Made by a program: the position numbers and the translations under genes. 64,000 nucleotides of DNA from Pseudomonas sp. QTF5 (GTDB lineage Bacteria; Pseudomonadota; Gammaproteobacteria; Pseudomonadales; Pseudomonadaceae), in assembly GCF_000512695.2 (NCBI RefSeq), contig NZ_AZRW02000020.1, positions 1 through 64,000 of the forward strand. Reading direction: 5' to 3'. The stretch's first letter is position 1. Each line of letters starts with the position of its first letter. The notes beneath the pieces are model-generated. The model was not told the DNA's origin. It was given only the letters and a program-made list of their open reading frames with translations, and ran no database searches. This document shows positions 33,187 through 41,766 of this stretch, piece by piece.

Positions 33187-33198
33187 ATTGTACACAAT
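33187..33198. promoter_or_regulatory. Operator-like site before uraH
   Basis: ATTGTACACAAT is a near-palindrome with the half-sites TTGT and ACAA in the same arrangement as the operators at 30304 and 33383. It lies in the divergent spacer, on the uraH side, about 130 bp upstream of the uraH start. Confidence 0.45.
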
Positions 33199-33367
33199 AA
33201 AAACGACATTTTTACCGCTACCCTCGCCATTCAGCGTTTGTCAGCGAATCTTGCGCCAAACCATAAGATCAGAGCACCTTCTATCCATTAGCTGACCAGT
33301 CAGGCAGGTTTCTTGCAACACCCTTCAAAGTCGATAGTCAGTGAAAAATGCAAAAAATCAGGCTTAC

Positions 33368-33398
33368 AAAGTGAATATAAAGTTGTATACAATCACTC
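33368..33398 (+). promoter_or_regulatory. puuE promoter region with TTGTATACAA palindrome
   Basis: The perfect palindrome TTGTATACAA (33383-33392) includes the -10-like TATACA, preceded 16 bp upstream by TTACAA. The same palindrome is in the NCS2 permease promoter, which ties both to one regulator. The remaining divergent spacer (33057-33489) shows no other gene. Confidence 0.55.
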
Positions 33399-33489
33399 CA
33401 TCGCTGTGACGCCAGCCTGCCCTCTCATCGCCAGGCCGCCACACACCCTGACTTTGAATAAGTCGACACGAACAAGAAGGAAGACTGCA

Positions 33490-34416
33490 GTGAGCGCTGA
33501 CTATCCACGCGACCTGATCGGTTACGGCAGTAACCCTCCTCACCCACACTGGCCGGGCAATGCCCGCATCGCTCTGTCCTTCGTACTCAACTACGAGGAA
33601 GGTGGCGAGCGCAATATCCTGCACGGCGATAAAGAGTCCGAAGCCTTCCTCTCGGAAATGGTCTCGGCGCAGCCGCTGCAAGGCGAGCGCAACATGAGCA
33701 TGGAATCCCTTTACGAGTATGGCAGCCGTGCCGGCGTCTGGCGGGTTCTGAAACTGTTCAAGGAATTCGACATCCCACTGACCATCTTCGCCGTGGCCAT
33801 GGCCGCCCAGCGCCACCCGGATGTGATCCGCGCCATGGTCGATGCTGGCCATGAAATCTGTAGCCACGGCTATCGCTGGATCGACTACCAATACATGGAC
33901 GAAGCGCAGGAACGCGAGCACATGCTCGAAGCGATCCGCATCCTCACTGAAATAACCGGAGAGCGCCCACTGGGCTGGTACACCGGCCGCACCGGCCCGA
34001 ATACCCGTCGACTGGTGATGGAAGAAGGCGGTTTCCTCTACGACTGCGACACCTACGACGACGACCTGCCCTACTGGGAACCGAACAACCCGACCGGCAA
34101 GCCGCATCTGGTGATCCCGTACACCCTGGACACCAACGACATGCGCTTCACCCAGGTCCAGGGTTTCAACAAGGGCGACGATTTCTTTGAATACCTGAAA
34201 GACGCGTTCGATGTGTTGTATGCCGAAGGCGCCGAGGCGCCGAAAATGTTGTCGATCGGCCTGCACTGCCGCCTGATCGGCCGTCCGGCACGTCTGGCTT
34301 CGCTCAAACGCTTTATCGAATACGCTAAAAGTCATGAACAGGTGTGGTTCAGCCGTCGCGTCGACATCGCCCGTCACTGGCACGAAACCCACCCGTATCA
34401 AGGGGCCGCGAAATGA
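33490..34416 (+). CDS. puuE: Allantoinase PuuE (polysaccharide-deacetylase fold)
   Basis: A 308-residue metal-independent-type allantoinase of the NodB/polysaccharide deacetylase fold, converting allantoin to allantoate. The family opening DYPRDLIGYGSNPPHPHWP, the block GHEICSHGYRWIDYQYMD and GLHCRLIGRPARLASL near the C-terminus are typical. The start is GTG at 33490 after ACAAGAAGGAAGACTGCA; the upstream frame to 33313 crosses the promoter and is rejected. Its stop overlaps the uraD start by 4 bp (ATGA), so the two are translationally coupled. Confidence 0.93.
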   Translation: MSADYPRDLIGYGSNPPHPHWPGNARIALSFVLNYEEGGERNILHGDKESEAFLSEMVSAQPLQGERNMSMESLYEYGSRAGVWRVLKLFKEFDIPLTIFAVAMAAQRHPDVIRAMVDAGHEICSHGYRWIDYQYMDEAQEREHMLEAIRILTEITGERPLGWYTGRTGPNTRRLVMEEGGFLYDCDTYDDDLPYWEPNNPTGKPHLVIPYTLDTNDMRFTQVQGFNKGDDFFEYLKDAFDVLYAEGAEAPKMLSIGLHCRLIGRPARLASLKRFIEYAKSHEQVWFSRRVDIARHWHETHPYQGAAK

Positions 34417-34928
34417 GCCACTTCCAAACCCTGAAGCCATCGATCCTGAGCCGCGACGCGTTTGTCGCCGCCTTCGCTGACATCTACGAACACTCGCCAT
34501 GGGTGGCCGAGAAGGCCTTCGACCTGGGCCAGGACCCTTCGATCGACGAGATCGAAACCCTGCACCAGCGCATGAGCGACATCCTGTTGAGCGCCGATCA
34601 TGCCAGCCAACTGGCCCTGATCAACGCTCACCCGGACCTGGCCGGCAAAGCCGCCGTCCAGGGCCAACTGACCGAAGCCAGCACGAACGAACAGGCTGGC
34701 GCCGGTATTCACCAATGCACGGCCGAAGAGTTTTCTCGCTTCACCGAGCTGAACGACGCCTACAAAGCCAAGTTCAAGTTTCCCTTCATCATGGCGGTAA
34801 AAGGCAGCAACCGGCATCAGATCCTCGCGGCGTTCGAAACGCGCATTCACAACTCGGCGGATACCGAATTCAAATGTGCGCTGGCGGAGATCAACAAGAT
34901 CGCGTTGTTCCGATTACTGACCCTATAG
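34413..34928 (+). CDS. uraD: OHCU decarboxylase
   Basis: A 171-residue 2-oxo-4-hydroxy-4-carboxy-5-ureidoimidazoline decarboxylase, producing S-allantoin from OHCU. The active-site His is in LINAHPDLAGKAAV, and FTELNDAYKAKFKFPFIMAVKG is the other signature (residues ~110-130). It overlaps puuE by 4 bp. Because it acts between UraH and PuuE in the pathway, the genes together complete urate-to-allantoate conversion. Confidence 0.94.
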   Translation: MSHFQTLKPSILSRDAFVAAFADIYEHSPWVAEKAFDLGQDPSIDEIETLHQRMSDILLSADHASQLALINAHPDLAGKAAVQGQLTEASTNEQAGAGIHQCTAEEFSRFTELNDAYKAKFKFPFIMAVKGSNRHQILAAFETRIHNSADTEFKCALAEINKIALFRLLTL

Positions 34929-35016
34929 CAAGCCTGGCCCGAGTGCTCTTAAACGCGAAAAGTACCCAGGGCCTCGCAAGCATCCCAAGCCAACTTATTA
35001 AAGGCAGACAAGAAGA

Positions 35017-36012
35017 ATGAAAGCTTACGCCGTACCTTTCGAGAAGTTCGTCAACCTGGCCGACGCCCGCCTGGGCACCAAAATCATCTCGGTCACCGAT
35101 GACTGGTTCGCAGACGCCAACCGTCTGTTCCAACCGACCCCGGCCGTGTGGAAGGAGGGCGTGTTCGATGACAACGGCAAGTGGATGGACGGCTGGGAGT
35201 CGCGCCGCAAGCGCTTCGAAGGCTACGACAGCGCGGTGATCCGCTTGGGCGTACCGGGCTCGATCAAAGGCGTGGACATCGACACTTCATTCTTCACCGG
35301 CAACTTCCCGCCGTCGGCTTCCCTGGAAGCCTGCTTCCTGGCCTCGGGCGAGCCGGACGAAAACACCCAGTGGACTGAAGTGCTGTCGGCCGTCGAGTTG
35401 CAAGGCAACAGCCACCACTACCACGAAATCAATAACGACCAGGCGTTCAGCCACCTGCGCTTCAACATCTACCCGGATGGTGGCGTGGCCCGTCTGCGCG
35501 TGTACGGCATTCCGTTCCGCGACTGGTCCGCTGTGGGCGACAACGAACAGGTCGACCTGGCTGCTGCCCTGAATGGCGGTCGTGCGCTGGCCTGCTCCGA
35601 CGAACATTTCGGCCGCATGAGCAACATCCTCAATCCGGGCCGTGGCATCAACATGGGCGACGGCTGGGAAACCGCACGTCGTCGCACGCCGGGCAATGAC
35701 TGGGTGATCGTCGCGCTGGGCCATGCGGGCGAGATCGAGAAAGTCATCGTCGACACCCTGCACTTCAAGGGCAACTACCCGGACACCTGTTCGATCCAGG
35801 GTGCATTCGTGAAAGGCGGCACCGACAGCCAGATCGAGACCCAATCTTTGTTCTGGCGCGAACTGTTGCCAAGCCAGAAGCTGGAAATGCACGCCGAACA
35901 CACCTTCGCCGAGCAGATCAAGGCACTGGGCCCGATCACCCACATCCGCCTGAACGTGTTCCCGGATGGTGGTGTGAGCCGCCTGCGGGTATTGGGCAAG
36001 GTCGCGAAATAA
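35017..36012 (+). CDS. alc: Allantoicase
   Basis: A 331-residue allantoicase that splits allantoate into ureidoglycolate and urea. It consists of two similar jelly-roll halves, each with the motif GWESRRKRFEGYDSAVIRLG (residues ~52-71) / GWETARRRTPGNDWVIVALG (~215-234) and each ending in HLRFNIYPDGGVARLRVYG / HIRLNVFPDGGVSRLRVLG. The start follows AAAGGCAGACAAGAAGA, an A-rich site. It lies 88 bp after uraD and is probably in the same transcript. Confidence 0.95.
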   Translation: MKAYAVPFEKFVNLADARLGTKIISVTDDWFADANRLFQPTPAVWKEGVFDDNGKWMDGWESRRKRFEGYDSAVIRLGVPGSIKGVDIDTSFFTGNFPPSASLEACFLASGEPDENTQWTEVLSAVELQGNSHHYHEINNDQAFSHLRFNIYPDGGVARLRVYGIPFRDWSAVGDNEQVDLAAALNGGRALACSDEHFGRMSNILNPGRGINMGDGWETARRRTPGNDWVIVALGHAGEIEKVIVDTLHFKGNYPDTCSIQGAFVKGGTDSQIETQSLFWRELLPSQKLEMHAEHTFAEQIKALGPITHIRLNVFPDGGVSRLRVLGKVAK

Positions 36013-36023
36013 GCGGTGAGGCC

Positions 36024-36089
36024 ATTCGCGAGCAAGCCCGCTCCCACATTTGAAATGCATTCCCCTGTGGGAGCGGGCTTGCTCGCGAA
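36024..36089. repeat. REP pair (GTGGGAGCGGGCTTGCTCGCGAA type)
   Basis: A compact inverted pair within the alc-allA gap; it may limit read-through or stabilise the upstream mRNA. Confidence 0.9.
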
Positions 36090-36134
36090 GACGCCAGAAC
36101 AGACAACACAGAACTTAACGAAAAGAAGACCAGC

Positions 36135-36638
36135 ATGCGCACATTGACGATTGAACCACTGACCAAAGAAGCCTTCGCCCCTTTCGGTGACGTGATCGAA
36201 ACCTCTGGCCGCGATCACTTCATGATCAACAACGGTTCGACCATGCGCTTTCACAAACTGGCTGTGGTCGAAACCGCCACGCCAGAGGACAACGCGATCA
36301 TCAGCATTTTCCGCGCCGACGCGCAGGACATGCCGCTGACCGTCCGCATGCTGGAGCGTCATCCGCTGGGCAGCCAGGCTTTCATTCCGCTGCTCGGCAA
36401 CCCCTTTCTGATCGTGGTCGCGCCACTTGGCGATGAACCTGTATCAGGCTTGGTCCGCGCCTTCGTCACCAACGGCAGGCAGGGCATTAATTACCATCGC
36501 GGCGTCTGGCACCACCCGGTGCTGACGATCGAAAAGCGGGATGACTTCCTGGTGGTTGATCGCAGTGGCAAAGGCAATAACTGCGATGAGCATTTTTTCA
36601 AAGAGGATGAGTGTTTGATCCTCGCCCCCCACCAATAA
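36135..36638 (+). CDS. allA: Ureidoglycolate lyase
   Basis: A 167-residue cupin-fold ureidoglycolate lyase, releasing glyoxylate and urea, the last step of the pathway. Family blocks are LTKEAFAPFGDVIETSGRDH near residues 9-28, MLERHPLGSQAFIPL near 74 and the metal/substrate segment NYHRGVWHHPVLTIEKRDDF near 121-140. Length is normal. It overlaps none of its neighbours; puuD starts 51 bp later. Confidence 0.95.
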   Translation: MRTLTIEPLTKEAFAPFGDVIETSGRDHFMINNGSTMRFHKLAVVETATPEDNAIISIFRADAQDMPLTVRMLERHPLGSQAFIPLLGNPFLIVVAPLGDEPVSGLVRAFVTNGRQGINYHRGVWHHPVLTIEKRDDFLVVDRSGKGNNCDEHFFKEDECLILAPHQ

Positions 36639-36688
36639 GAGAAGGTCTGATCACTCGACGACAGAGTGACAGGCGAGAGGTAAAGACT

Positions 36689-37987
36689 GTGGAAGCACAT
36701 CTGTTGGAATGGCTGAACCTGAGCGTGCGCTGGGTTCACATGATCACTGGCGTGGCCTGGATCGGCGCGTCGTTCTATTTCGTCTGGCTGGAAAACAACC
36801 TCAATCGGGTCAATCCGAAAAACGGGCTGGCGGGCGATTTGTGGGCGATCCATGGCGGCGGTATCTATCACCTGGAAAAATACAAACTGGCTCCACCGAC
36901 CATGCCGGACAACCTGCACTGGTTCAAATGGGAAGCCTACTTCACCTGGCTGTCGGGGGTCGCGCTGCTGTGCGTGGTGTTCTACTCCAACCCGACGCTG
37001 TACCTGCTCGCTCCGGGCAGCAGCCTGACCGGCCCTGAAGGTGTTCTGCTGGGCATGGGTTCGCTGTTCGTCGGCTGGTTCGTCTACTCCTTCCTCTGCG
37101 ACTCGGCCTTGGGCAAACGCCCTGCCCTGCTAGGCTTCATCCTGTTCGTGCTGATCATTGGCGCCGCTTACGGCTTCAGCAAAGTGTTCAGCGGTCGTGG
37201 TGCCTACCTGCACGTCGGCGCGATCATCGGCACCATCATGGTCGGCAACGTGTTCCGCATCATCATGCCGGCGCAGCGCGCATTGGTGGCAGCGATTGCC
37301 GAGAACCGCACGCCCGATCCGGCGCTGCCGGCCAAAGGCTTGCTGCGTTCGCGTCACAACAACTACTTCACCTTGCCGGTGCTGTTCATCATGATCAGCA
37401 ACCACTTCCCGAGCACCTACGGCAGCCAATACAACTGGCTGATCCTGGCCGGGATCGCGGTGCTGGCGGTGTTGGTGCGTCACTACTTCAACACCCGTCA
37501 TGACAGCCACAAGTTTGCCTGGACCCTGCCCGTTGCGGCGGTCGGCATGATCTGCCTGGCCTACGTGACCGGGCCGGCGCCGATGTCCAGTGCACCTGAA
37601 GTGGCCAAGGCGCCTGGGACCATCGAGTACCAGCCGCTGCCGGAAACCGCCCTTGGCGGTGGTGCCAAACCTGAAGCGGCAAAAGCAGCGCCGGCTGCTG
37701 AACCGACTCAGGCGTCAAATCAGGGGCCGTCGTTCGACAAGGTTCACAGCGTGATCCAGGAACGTTGCGCCGTGTGCCATTCGGCCAAACCGACCAGCCC
37801 GCTGTTCAGCGCGGCGCCAGCTGGCGTGATGTTCGACACGCCCGAACAGATCAAACTCCAGGCCCCGCGCATCCAGGCCCAAGCCGTCGCCAGCCAGATC
37901 ATGCCACTGGGCAACATCACCCAGATGACCCAGCAGGAACGTGACCTGATCGGCGCGTGGATCGTTCAGGGAGCGCCGACCAACTGA
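36689..37987 (+). CDS. puuD: Urate hydroxylase PuuD
   Basis: A 432-residue membrane urate hydroxylase that oxidises urate to 5-hydroxyisourate and passes electrons to a c-type cytochrome domain. About eight membrane segments (WLNLSVRWVHMITGVAWIGA is the first) are followed by an Ala/Pro-rich linker (residues ~325-365) and a cytochrome c domain with one CAVCH motif and a later Met (QIMPLGNITQMT). It replaces soluble urate oxidase (uricase), which is absent here. The start is GTG at 36689 after GAGAGGTAAAGACT; the upstream frame to 36611 overlaps allA. Confidence 0.93.
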   Translation: MEAHLLEWLNLSVRWVHMITGVAWIGASFYFVWLENNLNRVNPKNGLAGDLWAIHGGGIYHLEKYKLAPPTMPDNLHWFKWEAYFTWLSGVALLCVVFYSNPTLYLLAPGSSLTGPEGVLLGMGSLFVGWFVYSFLCDSALGKRPALLGFILFVLIIGAAYGFSKVFSGRGAYLHVGAIIGTIMVGNVFRIIMPAQRALVAAIAENRTPDPALPAKGLLRSRHNNYFTLPVLFIMISNHFPSTYGSQYNWLILAGIAVLAVLVRHYFNTRHDSHKFAWTLPVAAVGMICLAYVTGPAPMSSAPEVAKAPGTIEYQPLPETALGGGAKPEAAKAAPAAEPTQASNQGPSFDKVHSVIQERCAVCHSAKPTSPLFSAAPAGVMFDTPEQIKLQAPRIQAQAVASQIMPLGNITQMTQQERDLIGAWIVQGAPTN

Positions 37988-38002
37988 TTCATCGTTGAAA
38001 AG

Positions 38003-38061
38003 CTTCGCTGGCAAGCCAGCTCCTACACGTGCATGACCTGTAGGAGCTGGCTTGCCAGCGA
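38003..38061. repeat. REP pair (TAGGAGCTGGCTTGCCAGCGA type)
   Basis: TTCGCTGGCAAGCCAGCTCC faces GGAGCTGGCTTGCCAGCGAG with an 8-nt-plus spacer, between puuD and the next region. Confidence 0.88.
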
Positions 38062-38156
38062 GTGGCCGCACCGCGGTCACCCTGATGCGCACGACCATCA
38101 ACGACTGCCACGCCCACCACAAAACCACAAAACCCTGTGGGAGCTGCCTGCGCCTC

Positions 38157-38178
38157 AAACAATAAAAACAAGAGGGAG
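38157..38178 (+). promoter_or_regulatory. A-rich Hfq/Crc-type site overlapping a ribosome binding site
   Basis: AAACAATAAAAACAAGAGGG consists of ARN repeats running into the Shine-Dalgarno GAGGGAG. This is the layout of Hfq/Crc targets in Pseudomonas carbon catabolite repression. Related A-rich runs precede the NCS2 permease and puuE. Confidence 0.4.
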
Positions 38179-38184
38179 CAACAG

Positions 38185-38466
38185 ATGATTCGTACCCCGA
38201 CAAACCTGCAGTTCAACGACGCCAGGCTGACCGCCGACAACCGTGCCCCAAACCTGTCACCGCCGCTCTGTTGCGGGGCACTTGAGCCATGGCGCGGGAG
38301 TCAGTATTCTCCGCGCCCGCCCGAATCCGCTCAAAAAAAAAGCGCGGATGTAATTTCTGACCGGAAAGCCAACTTACCCCGGCTCTGGACAGTACCAAGG
38401 CACCCCAAAATCACGCTCAATCGACTGTTTTCGAACAGCCGAACGGGCGTTTTTTTGCTTTTTTAA
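38185..38466 (+). CDS. Uncertain 93-aa ORF, possibly a gene remnant
   Basis: A 93-residue frame with a very good ribosome binding site (AGAGGGAGCAACAG) but a protein (MIRTPTNLQFNDARLTADNR...) that looks unlike a folded protein, is rich in Pro/Ser/Arg and resembles no family. The N-terminal 20 residues have coding-like codons, after which the sequence contains hairpin-like and A-rich tracts. It could be the start of a lost purine-pathway gene fused to non-coding sequence, or a leader. The product is not likely to be a normal protein. Confidence 0.3.
   Translation: MIRTPTNLQFNDARLTADNRAPNLSPPLCCGALEPWRGSQYSPRPPESAQKKSADVISDRKANLPRLWTVPRHPKITLNRLFSNSRTGVFLLF
38412..38462 (+). terminator. Probable terminator with UUCG loop
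   Basis: CTGTTTTCGAACAG (UUCG tetraloop) is followed by CCGAACGGGCG and two T-runs. It lies upstream of the porin gene and would end any transcript arriving from the left. Confidence 0.5.
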
Positions 38467-38604
38467 AGCCTTGGCTCAGCGCTTGCTAACAGCATTGAAG
38501 CTGACCGACTGGATGATTTTTTACAGCAGCAAGAAAAGGCGCCACACCAGAGCGCCGACCTTAGAAAAATAACGTGGAACCACCTACTTTTTGGGAGCAA
38601 CCGA

Positions 38605-39390
38605 ATGAAACGTACGTGCACCAGCCTGATGCTCGCGGGATCCTTGCTGGCCGGGGGCCAGGCAATGGCCGGCGACTTGCTGCAATGGCAGAACAACAGC
38701 CTGACCTACCTCTATGGCAAGGACTTCCAGGTCAACCCGCGCATTCAGCAAACCGTCACCTTCGAGCACGCCGATGCCTGGAAATACGGGGATAACTTCT
38801 TCTTCGTCGACAAGATTTTCTACAACGGCGAGAAGGACTTCAACGCCGGCCCGAACACCTACTATGGTGAGTTCCAGCCGCGTATTTCCTTGGGCAAAGT
38901 GCTCGACCAGAAAATCGAATTCGGCCCGATCAAAGACGTGCTGCTGGCCATGACGTACGAGTTCGGTGAGGGCGATACCGAGTCTTACCTGATCGGTCCG
39001 GGTTTCGACCTGGCGATTCCCGGGTTCGACTACTTCCAGTTGAACTTCTACCAGCGCCACACTGAGGGCAGTCGCCCGGGTGACAACGTCTGGCAGATCA
39101 CCCCGGTTTGGTCCTACACCATTCCAGTGGGCGATTCGAACATCCTGATCGATGGTTTCATGGACTGGGTGGTCGACAACGACAAGAACAGCAAAGGCAC
39201 CTACCACGCCAACCTGCACTTCAACCCACAGATCAAATACGACTTGGGCAAAGCGCTGAGCATTGGCGAGAAGCAGTTGTACGTCGGTGTCGAGTACGAC
39301 TACTGGTCAGACAAGTACGGGATCAAGGACAGCCAGTACTTCAAGACCGATCAAAGCAACACGAGCTTCCTGGTGAAGTTCCACTTCTGA
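38605..39390 (+). CDS. OmpK/Tsx-type nucleoside-specific outer membrane porin
   Basis: A 261-residue outer-membrane beta-barrel of the OmpK/Tsx family with a signal peptide (MKRTCTSLMLAGSLLAGGQAMA) and the C-terminal Phe (FLVKFHF) needed for barrel insertion. Alternating polar/hydrophobic strands with aromatic girdles run throughout, e.g. NSLTYLYGKDFQVNPRIQQT. Family members form channels for nucleosides, which fits the neighbouring purine genes. The start follows TTTTTGGGAGCAACCGA. It is likely co-regulated with, but separately transcribed from, puuD. Confidence 0.88.
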   Translation: MKRTCTSLMLAGSLLAGGQAMAGDLLQWQNNSLTYLYGKDFQVNPRIQQTVTFEHADAWKYGDNFFFVDKIFYNGEKDFNAGPNTYYGEFQPRISLGKVLDQKIEFGPIKDVLLAMTYEFGEGDTESYLIGPGFDLAIPGFDYFQLNFYQRHTEGSRPGDNVWQITPVWSYTIPVGDSNILIDGFMDWVVDNDKNSKGTYHANLHFNPQIKYDLGKALSIGEKQLYVGVEYDYWSDKYGIKDSQYFKTDQSNTSFLVKFHF

Positions 39391-39400
39391 TCGTAAAAGC

Positions 39401-39490
39401 TTCGCGGGCAAGCCCGCTCCCACAGGTTCTGTGTCGTTCACATCATCGGCGAACGACACAGAACCTGTGGGAGCGTGGCTTGCCCGCGAA
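39401..39490. repeat. REP pair (GTGGGAGCGTGGCTTGCCCGCGAA type)
   Basis: Inverted arms extended inward by CACAGGTTCTGTGTCGTTC / GAACGACACAGAACCTGTG, a long perfect stem between the convergent porin and patatin genes. Confidence 0.9.
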
Positions 39491-39507
39491 TAGCCGCACC
39501 GCAAATC

Positions 39508-40680
39508 TCAAGCCGAAACCGCAGGCTCCACCAACCCCAGAAACCGGCACAGCTCATCGCGCTTGGCCAACGCATCGCGCCGCCCCAGATCAATCAACTC
39601 GCTGCAATACCCCGCCTCGAACAGCAGATAACTCAGCACCCCCGCCCCGCTGGTCTTGGTCGCCCCCGGCCCGCGCAAAAACAGGCGCAAGGCCGCCGGT
39701 AATTCCTGGCGATGCCGCGCGGCTATCTCATCGATTGGCTGACTCGGCGAAATCACCAGCACCTCCACTGGCGCCGCCCCCAATGCACGACTCGGCGTGT
39801 CGTCGGGCAGCAGATGACTGAACTGATTCAGACGCTGCAGCAACTCAATGTCACTTTCCAGGCTATCAATGAACGTACTGTTGAGCATGTGCCCGCCGAT
39901 TTGCGCCAAGGTCGGCTGTTGCCCGGTGTAGGCGCGTTGCAGCGGCTGTTCCGGGTCGACCCCGCGCGGGTTGCCGCTGACGCCCACCACCAGCACGCGG
40001 CTGGCACCCAGGTGCAGGGCCGGACTGATCGGTGCCGATTGACGTACCGCGCCATCGCCAAAATATTCTTCGCCGATTTTCACCGGCGCAAACAGCAACG
40101 GAATCGCCGAACTGGCCAGCAAGTGTTCGACGCTCAATTGTGTCGGCACGCCGATTCGCCGATGGCGCAACCAGGACTCGATGGTGCCGCCGCCCTGATA
40201 GAACGTGACAGCCTGACCGGACTCATAGCCAAACGCCGTGACCGCCACCGCCTTCAATTGCTTTTGCGCGATGGCCTCGGCAATCCCGGACATGTGCAGT
40301 TTGTCGTTGAGTAAACCGCGTAGCGGTGAGCTGTTGAGCAAGGCCACTGGCACCTGAGCGCCAATCCCCAGCAAACTGTGACTGACAAAGCGGGTGGCTT
40401 GATGGATCACCCCCGGCCAGTCGCTGCGCAATACCAAATGGCTGCGGAAACCTTGCCAGAAGGCGGTCAGACGCTGAATCGCGCCACGAAAGTCCATCGC
40501 CCCGCTGGCCAGGCTGACCGCGTTGATTGCGCCGGCCGAAGTGCCGACGATGACCGGAAACGGATTAGCCGCCCCTACCGGCAGCAGCTCGGCAATCGCC
40601 GCCAGCACACCCACCTGATAAGCCGCCCGAGCCCCGCCGCCGGAAAGTATCAACCCTGTAACCGGTTCAGCAGAACTCAT
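39508..40680 (-). CDS. Patatin-like phospholipase family protein
   Basis: A 390-residue patatin-fold lipase. The oxyanion loop SGGGARAAYQVG is at residues ~13-24, the nucleophile Ser is in VGTSAGAINAVSLA (~47), and the catalytic Asp is in YFGDGAVRQSAP. These hydrolases have a Ser-Asp dyad and act on phospholipids. No signal peptide is seen, so the enzyme is cytoplasmic or secreted by another route. The start follows CATGGAGTGTTGCG. It lies 36 bp upstream of nothing in the same direction; the acyltransferase gene starts further right on the same strand. Confidence 0.88.
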   Translation of the reverse strand: MSSAEPVTGLILSGGGARAAYQVGVLAAIAELLPVGAANPFPVIVGTSAGAINAVSLASGAMDFRGAIQRLTAFWQGFRSHLVLRSDWPGVIHQATRFVSHSLLGIGAQVPVALLNSSPLRGLLNDKLHMSGIAEAIAQKQLKAVAVTAFGYESGQAVTFYQGGGTIESWLRHRRIGVPTQLSVEHLLASSAIPLLFAPVKIGEEYFGDGAVRQSAPISPALHLGASRVLVVGVSGNPRGVDPEQPLQRAYTGQQPTLAQIGGHMLNSTFIDSLESDIELLQRLNQFSHLLPDDTPSRALGAAPVEVLVISPSQPIDEIAARHRQELPAALRLFLRGPGATKTSGAGVLSYLLFEAGYCSELIDLGRRDALAKRDELCRFLGLVEPAVSA

Positions 40681-40715
40681 CGCAACACTCCATGGTGCTT
40701 AAAGGGATCGGTGAC

Positions 40716-41648
40716 TCAACCGCGTTTGGCGTACAGCTTCGGCTCGCCCGGTGGACGGGTCTTGAAGCGGCGATGTGCCCAGAGGTATTGCTCCGGACAT
40801 TCGCGCAATGCACTTTCGACCCACTGGTTGATCCGGATGCAGTCAGCCTCTTCCGTTTCGCCGGGAAAGCCCTCGAGCGGCGCATGGATCATCAACCGAT
40901 AACCACTGCCGTCCGCCAGGCGTTCCTGGGTGAACGGTACTACCAGCGCTTTGCCCAGCCGTGCGAATTTGCTGGTGGCGGTGACGGTCGCCGCCTGAAC
41001 CCCGAACAACGGCACAAAGATACTTTGCTTGGCGCCGTAGTCCTGATCCGGTGCATACCAGATCGCTCGGCCTGCCCGCAGCAGTTTGAGCATGCCGCGC
41101 ACGTCGTCACGCTCCACCGCCAGCGAGTCGAGGTTGTGCCGCTCGCGGCCAAGACGTTGGATGTAGTCGAACAGCGGATTCTTGTGCTCGCGGTACATGC
41201 CATCGATGGTGTGCTGCTGGCCGAGCAGCGCCGCGCCGATCTCAAGCGTAGTGAAATGCACGGCCATCAGAATCACGCCCTTGCCCTCCGTCTGGGCCTG
41301 CTTCAAATGCTCCAGGCCTTCGACATGGGCCAGTTTCGCCAGACGCTTGCGCGACCACCACCAGCTCATGGCCATCTCGAAGAAGGCGATGCCGGTGGAG
41401 GCGAAGTTTTCCTTGAGCAGACGCTTGCGCTCGGCAGCGGACTTTTCAGGGAAACACAGATCAAGATTGCGCTTGGCAATGCGCCGTCGGTCGCCGGCCA
41501 CTCGATACATCAATGCGCCCAGGGCGCGACCGATCGACAGCAACGCCGGATACGGCAGCTGCACAATCAGCCACAACAGCCCCAAGCCACACCACAGCGG
41601 CCAGAAACGTGGAGAAAGAAATGCTGTTCGAAAACGCGGGCGATCCAT
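40716..41648 (-). CDS. Lipid A biosynthesis acyltransferase (LpxL/HtrB family)
   Basis: A 310-residue membrane acyltransferase that adds a secondary acyl chain (usually laurate) to lipid A. A hydrophobic N-terminus (FWPLWCGLGLLWLIVQLPYP) precedes the catalytic block LMAVHFTTLEIGAAL with His-(X4)-Glu, then IWYAPDQDYG and the C-terminal CPEQYLWAHRRFKTRP. The start at 41648 is supported by GACGGAACCTTTA and by the family's usual length; the frame extending to 42194 reads antisense through minC and is rejected. The gene order lpxL-minC-minD-minE is conserved in Pseudomonas (PA3242-3245). Confidence 0.9.
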   Translation of the reverse strand: MDRPRFRTAFLSPRFWPLWCGLGLLWLIVQLPYPALLSIGRALGALMYRVAGDRRRIAKRNLDLCFPEKSAAERKRLLKENFASTGIAFFEMAMSWWWSRKRLAKLAHVEGLEHLKQAQTEGKGVILMAVHFTTLEIGAALLGQQHTIDGMYREHKNPLFDYIQRLGRERHNLDSLAVERDDVRGMLKLLRAGRAIWYAPDQDYGAKQSIFVPLFGVQAATVTATSKFARLGKALVVPFTQERLADGSGYRLMIHAPLEGFPGETEEADCIRINQWVESALRECPEQYLWAHRRFKTRPPGEPKLYAKRG

Positions 41649-41766
41649 TAAAGGTTCCGTCAAGACAGTGGCCGCGCATTCTACATCGTTCGACCCGGCT
41701 TGCGGCCCGCGGGCGTTCTCGTTATAAGTCTCGGCACTTTTAGTGACAAGCCGTTGTATGCCGACC

